Assembly: GCA_031283565.1 (NCBI GenBank)
Contig: JAITBM010000072.1
Coordinates: 1 to 9,552 of the forward strand
DNA from: Rickettsiales bacterium
GTDB lineage: Bacteria > Pseudomonadota > Alphaproteobacteria > Rs-D84
DNA: 9,552 bases
Direction: 5' to 3'
Under the pieces are notes generated by a model. It was given only the letters and a program-made list of their open reading frames with translations, did no database searches and was not told where the DNA came from. Below are positions 5,812 through 9,552 of this stretch, piece after piece (within the stretch, counting starts at the first letter, position 1; the number at the start of each line of letters is the position of its first letter). A program made the translations under genes and the position numbers.

Positions 5812-6060
5812 ATGAAAACAATCTTTGCCGCGGCCGCCGCGATAATTTTTTCGGCGCAGGCGCAGGCCGCGACCGCCAAAGTCTGCGTGTCCGTCAATGC
5901 CCGCTGCTGCCATTCTTACCTGCGGCCATGTTCGTCGGACGAGGGGGGCAACGCCTGCTGGTGCGGATTCGGCGGCGTATGGACCTATATGGGAGAAACA
6001 TATTACGGCGGCCAAAACTTCAATTGCGGCAATGATTGCCTGAAAGCTTGCGGCGGATGA
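5812..6060 (+). CDS. Small secreted cysteine-rich protein (9 Cys), function unknown
   Basis: An 82-residue precursor. The ATG at 5812 is chosen because it is preceded by AAAAGGGAAAA and opens a textbook signal peptide, MKTIFAAAAAIIFSAQAQA, with a signal peptidase I site A-Q-A|A-T. The mature part has about 63 residues and nine cysteines: C25, C32, C33, C40, C49, C51, C72, C76 and C80. There is a C-W-C element (49-51), an aromatic middle (V-W-T-Y-M...T-Y-Y) and a C-terminal C-x3-C-x3-C. Nine is odd, so one Cys may be free or pair between chains. The next gene starts one base after this stop (TGATATG), so the two are probably translated together. C-W-C proteins ending in spaced Cys resemble uncharacterised small proteins I recall from gut-associated alphaproteobacteria; that recollection is weak evidence. 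A peptide toxin, adhesin or metal binder are all possible; no function is claimed. Confidence 0.72.
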   Translation: MKTIFAAAAAIIFSAQAQAATAKVCVSVNARCCHSYLRPCSSDEGGNACWCGFGGVWTYMGETYYGGQNFNCGNDCLKACGG

Positions 6061-6061
6061 T

Positions 6062-6301
6062 ATGAAGAAAATATCTGCATTATTTTTCCTATGGCCTGCC
6101 GCCGCGTCCGCCACGCTCAGGTGCACCGCGTCCGGTTATGTGGCAGTCAAATCCGGCGAAGCCTGCCCGGGCGGATACAAAGAGCTGGGAACTGTCGAAG
6201 ACTCGTGTCCGGCTGGCAAAAAGGAATGGGGAACGATAACCAATTTCTCATTTCCATACAGCGATTCGAAAGGAACCGGCAGCTGCTCCGTGCGGGAATG
6301 A
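6062..6301 (+). CDS. Small secreted protein with 14-residue Cys repeats, function unknown
   Basis: A 79-residue precursor whose ATG follows the preceding stop by one base. The signal peptide is M-K-K-I-S-A-L-F-F-L-W-P-A-A-A-S-A with cleavage before T-L-R-C. The mature ~62 residues carry C21, C35, C49 and C75; the first three are spaced exactly 14 apart. Residues 35-48 (CPGGYKELGTVEDS) and 49-62 (CPAGKKEWGTITNF) are tandem repeats with seven identities (C, P, G, K, E, G, T), and 21-34 may be a diverged first unit. This suggests a small repetitive extracellular fold with one Cys per turn. It is likely made and exported together with its neighbour. I do not recognise a characterised family. Confidence 0.7.
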   Translation: MKKISALFFLWPAAASATLRCTASGYVAVKSGEACPGGYKELGTVEDSCPAGKKEWGTITNFSFPYSDSKGTGSCSVRE

Positions 6302-6335
6302 CGGGCCGCCGCCATTGATTATAAGAACGTTTCGA

Positions 6336-6364
6336 TTGCAAATATCGATAAATTCACAGATAGT
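6336..6364 (+). promoter_or_regulatory. Possible promoter upstream of repeat copy B
   Basis: TTGCAA (6336-6341), a 17-base spacer and GATAGT (6359-6364), each matching consensus at four of six positions. A transcript starting near 6371 would be only about 85 bases before the terminator hairpin at 6415-6455, and would include a CGGCA/TGCCG hairpin. Moderate to weak. Confidence 0.3.
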
Positions 6365-6408
6365 TTTTTTGGCGGCGGCATCTTTGCCGTGTCTTGCCGT
6401 TTTGCAGG

Positions 6409-6455
6409 AAAAAATCAGATTTTTGCCAAATTGCTATGCAAAAATCTGACTTTTT
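6409..6455. terminator. Bidirectional terminator between convergent genes
   Basis: TCAGATTTTTGC (6415-6426) pairs perfectly with GCAAAAATCTGA (6438-6449) across an 11-base loop. The arms extend through flanking A (6409-6414) and T (6451-6455) runs with one bulged C. T-runs follow the stem on both strands, so it can end the secreted-protein transcript (+) and the pyk transcript (-). Confidence 0.65.
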
Positions 6456-6480
6456 CTCGTTTAGCTGTAAAAAAGTGTAT
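6438..6480. repeat. Structured intergenic repeat, copy B
   Basis: This block matches copy A (662-708). ACTTTTT (6449-6455) can pair with AAAAAGT (6470-6476) around a loop containing TTTAGCTG (6460-6467). The base pair A6449-T6476 here is G675-C705 in copy A, a compensatory change that keeps the stem. The stem shares its T-run with the terminator hairpin at 6409-6455, so the two folds compete. Confidence 0.5.
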
Positions 6481-6508
6481 GCGGGACCCGCGATACGCAT
6501 AGGGATGG

Positions 6509-6529
6509 CGGCTTTCTAAAAGAAAGCCG
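6509..6529 (+). terminator. Stem-loop in the pyk/secreted-gene spacer
   Basis: CGGCTTTC (6509-6516) pairs perfectly with GAAAGCCG (6522-6529) over a TAAAA loop. The + strand continues TTTATCTTATTTG, a fair U-rich tail, so it may be a back-up terminator for + strand transcription. The minus strand lacks a T-run. Confidence 0.5.
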
Positions 6530-6614
6530 TTTATCTTATTTGTTGCTGCTTCGCAGTGCTGCCTTTCCTGGCTGGATCGCGCGGTCGAATTGCTGGGCGG
6601 CGGAAAGCCGCGCG

Positions 6615-7961
6615 TCATGCGATTTTTATCCCGTCGGGTCCGGCGACAGCCACCGGGCCGCCGATTGCGAAATGCCGGGCCGCGGCCGCGGCATCGCGCG
6701 AATCGAAAATTTTTTCATCGCATATCGGAAAGACCGCGCGGGACAGGCATAGCTGGTTCGCGCAAATCGGTTCTTTTGTTACGGCGATTATCGGAAAACG
6801 CGTGTTGTTGCTGGCCAGGGCGCGGGCCTCGTCGCCCGTTTCAGTGAACACGACGATGGCGTTCGCCTTGGCCATGTCCGCATCGGCGATTATTTTCTTT
6901 TCCGCCTCGTCCCCCGCGACGGGCGCGTATTCGGCATGGCCCGCGTCGTCCATATCGGCGTATTCGAGAATGTCGGCCATGGTCCTGGTCGTCAGAATCG
7001 GATGATCTCCCACGCTTGTCTCTTCGGATGTCATGGTTGAATCGGCATGAAGGTATGCGGCCGACGCGACGTCCGACACTTCCGCGCGGGTCGGGAATTC
7101 GCCGTGCTCCATGCTGGACAGCATTTGCGTGGCGACAATGACCGGCTTGTGCGCCGCGCGGCAAAGCCGTATCGTTTTGCGGGCGATGGATGGAACCGCG
7201 GCGAACGGCACTTCGACGGCCAGATCGCCGCGCGCGATCATCACCGCGTCCGCCAGCTTTATGATTTCGTCGAGTTTCGCGACGGCCTGCGGGCGCTCCA
7301 ATTTGACCACGATTTTAATCGGCCTGTCCGTGCGGGCCGATATGAATTCGCGCGCCTCTGTCACGTCTTCGGGCCTTTGCACGAACGAGAGCGCGACATA
7401 GTCTATGCTTTTGGTGAGCGCGTATTCCAGGTCGGCGCGGTCCTTGTCGGTAAGGACGCTGGAATCGATCTCCGTGTCCGGCAGGTTGAATCCGCGCCGT
7501 CCTTTTATTTCGCCGCCGCGGACTACCACGGTTTCGACGCGTTCCGGCGAGGCCGCCGTGACTTTTAGCTCCTGCTTGCCGTCGTTGAGCAGAATCTTGT
7601 CCCCGGATTTGAGCGCGGCGCGAACTTCGTCTTCCGGCAGATAGACGCGCGTGTTGTCGCCCCGCGCCGGATTATTGTCGACTATGAACTTGTCCCCCGG
7701 GACTAGCGCGGCAAGCCCGTTTTCCCATTTCGAGGTGTCCGAAAAATCTCCGATGCGGTGCTTGGGCCCCTGCAAGTCCGCAAGCACCGCAATCGGATGC
7801 CCCGGCATCCTCGCGCGGTCGATCTTGACGCCCTGCGCGTCGCCCGTATCGTGCGAGAAATTAAGCCGCATCACGTTTGTCCCGGCCTGGTAAAGCTCGC
7901 GGATATTTTCCACAGATTCGCACGTCGGCCCGACAGAGGTCGTTATTTTTGTAAGTCGCAT
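6615..7961 (-). CDS. pyk: Pyruvate kinase
   Basis: Glycolytic enzyme converting phosphoenolpyruvate and ADP to pyruvate and ATP, 448 residues (family usually ~470-480). The ATG at 7961 has AAGGAAA seven bases upstream. Signatures in order: T-K-I-T-T-S-V-G-P-T near the N terminus; R32-x-N34-x-S36 (R-L-N-F-S-H) for phosphate and K+; D62-L-Q-G-P-K, start of the B-domain lid; catalytic K220 with E222 in V-V-K-L-E-R-P; the metal and substrate loop M-I-A-R-G-D-L-A-V-E (241-250, D246); A-T-Q-M-L-S-S-M (277-284, T278); and P-T-R-A-E-V-S-D-V-A (290-299). The usual S-G-E-T-A loop reads T-S-E-E-T-S (311-316), so a small residue is replaced by Glu. The C-terminal domain (from ~335) is complete but short. 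It is divergent from gapR, a neighbourhood common in Alphaproteobacteria. Confidence 0.94.
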   Translation of the reverse strand: MRLTKITTSVGPTCESVENIRELYQAGTNVMRLNFSHDTGDAQGVKIDRARMPGHPIAVLADLQGPKHRIGDFSDTSKWENGLAALVPGDKFIVDNNPARGDNTRVYLPEDEVRAALKSGDKILLNDGKQELKVTAASPERVETVVVRGGEIKGRRGFNLPDTEIDSSVLTDKDRADLEYALTKSIDYVALSFVQRPEDVTEAREFISARTDRPIKIVVKLERPQAVAKLDEIIKLADAVMIARGDLAVEVPFAAVPSIARKTIRLCRAAHKPVIVATQMLSSMEHGEFPTRAEVSDVASAAYLHADSTMTSEETSVGDHPILTTRTMADILEYADMDDAGHAEYAPVAGDEAEKKIIADADMAKANAIVVFTETGDEARALASNNTRFPIIAVTKEPICANQLCLSRAVFPICDEKIFDSRDAAAAARHFAIGGPVAVAGPDGIKIA

Positions 7962-7963
7962 TA

Positions 7964-7991
7964 TTGATTTCCTTTTTTTTGATGGTATGAT
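7964..7991 (+). promoter_or_regulatory. Promoter of gapR-miaB
   Basis: TTGATT (7964-7969), a 16-base spacer and TATGAT (7986-7991), with TG placed as an extended -10 element. The predicted start near 7998 lies inside the -10 box of the opposing pyk promoter. A strong ribosome binding site AAAGGAG (8016-8022) precedes the gapR ATG. Confidence 0.5.
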
Positions 7992-7997
7992 TAGGCC

Positions 7998-8026
7998 ATA
8001 TTATCATAACGAAGGAAAGGAGTCAA
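7998..8026 (-). promoter_or_regulatory. Promoter of pyk
   Basis: On the minus strand, TTGACT (8026-8021) is followed after 17 bases by TAATAT (8003-7998), five and four of six matches. Its -35 box overlaps the gapR ribosome binding region, and its -10 box coincides with the predicted gapR transcription start. Confidence 0.5.
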
Positions 8027-8030
8027 AGAC

Positions 8031-8279
8031 ATGAAGCAAGAAAATCACGGCGCAATAGACAACCGCCAGCTGATCGCCGTAATCGAGCGCATAGAAAAAG
8101 TGAACGAAGAGGCCGCGGCCCTCGCGGCGGACCTGAAAGAGATCTTCGCCGAGGCCAAGTCCGCGGGCTTTGATCCGAAATATATCCGCCAGATGGTGCG
8201 TCTTCGCAAAATGGATCCGGACGAGCTTTCCGAAACGGACGAGCTGACCAAAATATACCGCCTGGCGCTCGGGCTTTGA
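8031..8279 (+). CDS. gapR: GapR-family (DUF2312) DNA-binding protein
   Basis: A small nucleoid-associated protein of 82 residues. GapR of Caulobacter encircles overtwisted, AT-rich DNA ahead of replication and transcription and stimulates topoisomerases. The visible match is to the DUF2312 core: N-R-Q-L-I-A-V-I-E-R-I-E-K-V-N-E-E near the start, then D-L-K-E-I-F-A-E-A-K-S-A-G-F-D (47-61 region), then basic I-R-Q-M-V-R-L-R-K-M-D-P and a final L-T-K-I-Y-R-L-A-L-G-L. Length and helical, highly charged character fit the family. A strong Shine-Dalgarno sequence (AAAGGAG, eight bases upstream) sets the start. miaB begins seven bases after the stop, so they are probably co-transcribed. The family is essentially confined to Alphaproteobacteria and some of their phages, which supports the lineage call. 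Confidence 0.9.
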   Translation: MKQENHGAIDNRQLIAVIERIEKVNEEAAALAADLKEIFAEAKSAGFDPKYIRQMVRLRKMDPDELSETDELTKIYRLALGL

Positions 8280-8286
8280 CGGCTTT

Positions 8287-9552
8287 ATGGGCGGAAAAAA
8301 GTTTTTTTTGCAGACTTTCGGCTGCCAGATGAACGTGTATGACGGGCAGAGGATTTCCGGCATGCTCGGGGCCATGGGCCTTGGCCGCGCCGAATCGGTC
8401 GCGGACGCCGACATAATAATTCTGAATACTTGCAGCGTGCGGGAAAAGGCGACAAACAAGGTTTTTTCCGCGCTGGGGCGGATCCGCGATGCGAAAAAGC
8501 CGTCGGCCCTGTTCGGCATAGTCGGCTGCGCGGCCCGCGAATCGGGCGCGGATGCATTCAAAAGAATTCCCGAATTGAATTTCGTTCTTGGGCCGCAGTC
8601 ATATCACAAGCTTCCTTTGGTCCTTGAAAATCCCGACGCCAGGCATTTGTGCGTGGATTTGTCTGGGTTGGAAAAGTTCGATGAAATGGTTCCCATGGCG
8701 GAGGCCGGCCCGATCGCGCACATTCCGATACAAGAGGGGTGCGGCCATTGCTGCTCGTATTGCATAGTTCCTTTTACCCGCGGGCCGGAATTGTCGCGCC
8801 CGTTTGCGGATGTAATGTCTGATGCGGCGCGGGCCGCGGGGCTTGGTGCTGTGGAAATCTGCTTTCTGGGGCAGAATGTGAACGGGTATGCGGGCGGGCG
8901 CCTGGCAGATCTGATCCGCGAGACGGCCAAGCTGGATGGCGTGAAAAGAATCAGATACGCGTCGTCCCATCCGGGCGAAATGACGGACGATCTGATAGCG
9001 CTTCATGGAAGCGAGCCCAAGCTGCTGCCGTTTTTGAACCTGCCCCTGCAATCGGGAAGCCCGGAAATTTTGAGGGCGATGGGGCGCCCGTACGGCATTG
9101 GGGAATACATGGGCATAATCGCGCGGCTTCGGGCGGCGCGGTCCGACATTCAAATCAGCTCGGATTTTATAGTGGGCTTTCCGGGCGAAACCGATTCGGA
9201 TTTTGAAATGACCTGCGCCGCGGCGCGCGAAGCCGGCTTTATAAATTCCTATTCGTTCAAATATTCCAGGCGCCCGCATACCGCGGCGGCGGCGATTGAC
9301 CGGCTTCAAGCTATGAATAGCCCTTCCGCCCGTGTCGCGGCGGTTCGTCGTGCCGTGATAGCCCAGCGGCTTGTCCGTACCCTCTGCGCCGGCTGCGGGG
9401 GTTCAGGCTGTGATCGTTGCTCAGGGACCGGTTACTACGGCAGGACGGTTATCGCGGAAATAATTACGGTGGATACCCCGCTGGCGGATCGTCTGTCGCA
9501 AGGCATCCCCCCGGAATCACTTAGGGTTTTGCTCAATCAACAAAACCACGCA
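8287..9552 (+). CDS. miaB: MiaB tRNA methylthiotransferase, lacking its end and continuing in frame into GspE-like sequence
   Basis: The frame runs 422 codons from ATG 8287 to the window edge without a stop. Residues 1 to ~332 are MiaB, the radical-SAM enzyme adding a methylthio group to i6A37 of tRNA. The N-terminal UPF0004 domain has its three cluster Cys (C13 in F-G-C-Q-M-N, C49 in N-T-C-S-V-R, C81 in G-C-A). The radical SAM motif C152-x3-C156-x2-C159 is followed by V-P-F-T-R-G-P-E-L-S-R-P. Further marks are L-G-Q-N-V-N, S-S-H-P, L-P-L-Q-S-G-S and D-F-I-V-G-F-P-G-E-T. After Y-S-F-K-Y-S-R-R-P, where MiaB normally leads into its TRAM domain, the sequence changes at codons ~331-336 to the C terminus of a type II secretion/type IV pilus ATPase. 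TRAM is absent. The gene follows gapR after 7 bases with no clear ribosome binding site. Confidence 0.85.
   Translation, partial: MGGKKFFLQTFGCQMNVYDGQRISGMLGAMGLGRAESVADADIIILNTCSVREKATNKVFSALGRIRDAKKPSALFGIVGCAARESGADAFKRIPELNFVLGPQSYHKLPLVLENPDARHLCVDLSGLEKFDEMVPMAEAGPIAHIPIQEGCGHCCSYCIVPFTRGPELSRPFADVMSDAARAAGLGAVEICFLGQNVNGYAGGRLADLIRETAKLDGVKRIRYASSHPGEMTDDLIALHGSEPKLLPFLNLPLQSGSPEILRAMGRPYGIGEYMGIIARLRAARSDIQISSDFIVGFPGETDSDFEMTCAAAREAGFINSYSFKYSRRPHTAAAAIDRLQAMNSPSARVAAVRRAVIAQRLVRTLCAGCGGSGCDRCSGTGYYGRTVIAEIITVDTPLADRLSQGIPPESLRVLLNQQNHA
9277..9552 (+). other. C-terminal segment of a GspE/PilB-type secretion ATPase, in frame with miaB, cut by the window end
   Basis: From codon ~331 (H-T-A-A-A-A-I-D-R-L-Q-A-M) the sequence matches the late C-terminal domain of GspE/PilB assembly ATPases: the H-T-x-x-A-x-x-A-I-x-R-L helix, then A-V-I-A-Q-R-L-V-R-T-L-C, a four-Cys zinc site (C-A-G-C ... 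C-D-R-C) with only four residues between the CxxC pairs, then G-T-G-Y-Y-G-R-T-V-I-A-E-I. The Walker motifs, which lie upstream in the family, are absent here. Six of ten Arg codons in this tail are CGT and none is CGC, whereas the miaB part uses CGC, CGG, AGA and AGG and no CGT. This marks a different sequence source joined at a GCG-repeat stretch (9282-9294). Confidence 0.75.

Noticed and set aside
6409..6480. Integron attC site or small transposon end
   Set aside because: GTTTAGC superficially resembles the GTTRRRY core, but the purine positions do not fit, there is no matching inverse core, and no integrase or transposase is present.
8599..9309. Open frame on the minus strand (236 codons) over miaB
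   Set aside because: The plus strand carries MiaB signatures including the radical SAM Cys motif across the same bases; the opposing frame is Arg/Pro/His-rich shadow sequence.
1..9552. CRISPR array, tRNA genes, insertion sequences or defence systems
   Set aside because: No regularly spaced direct repeats, cloverleaf with CCA end, transposase motifs or defence-protein signatures were seen on either strand.

Overview
The window reads as a piece of an alphaproteobacterial chromosome that is GC-rich in its housekeeping genes. The lineage call rests on a GapR/DUF2312 gene, a tatB-tatC-nlpD run that looks like a shortened form of the alphaproteobacterial tatABC-serS-surE-pcm-nlpD order, and a pyk gene beside gapR. 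It is probably a contig: both ends cut through open reading frames. No mobile element, CRISPR array, rRNA or tRNA gene was found.

Layout: (1) 3-581 (+), the C-terminal part of an unrecognised, probably exported protein. (2) 582-891, a spacer between convergent genes with a structured repeat (copy A). (3) 892-3039 (-), a compact unit tatB > tatC > nlpD: two Tat translocon subunits and a catalytically degenerate LysM/M23 murein-hydrolase activator. (4) 2923-3068, a divergent promoter region with good sigma70-like promoters for tatB and leuS. (5) leuS (+), a short leucyl-tRNA synthetase of 783 residues. (6) 5421-5811, a spacer holding a well-formed promoter, two intrinsic terminators and a probable small RNA or attenuated leader. 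(7) 5812-6301 (+), two coupled genes for very small secreted cysteine-rich proteins. (8) 6302-6614, a second convergent spacer with a bidirectional terminator that belongs to repeat copy B. (9) pyk (-), pyruvate kinase. (10) 7962-8030, overlapping divergent promoters for pyk and gapR. (11) gapR > miaB (+). miaB is open to the right end and turns, in frame, into the C-terminal part of a GspE/PilB-type secretion ATPase.

Working together: tatBC and nlpD serve envelope export and division-time peptidoglycan splitting; leuS and miaB serve translation; gapR serves chromosome topology; pyk serves glycolysis. The least explained parts are the secreted cysteine-rich pair, the intergenic structured repeat whose two copies show a compensatory base-pair change, the candidate RNA after leuS, and the miaB/gspE junction, where Arg codon use changes abruptly and an assembly chimera is the leading explanation.
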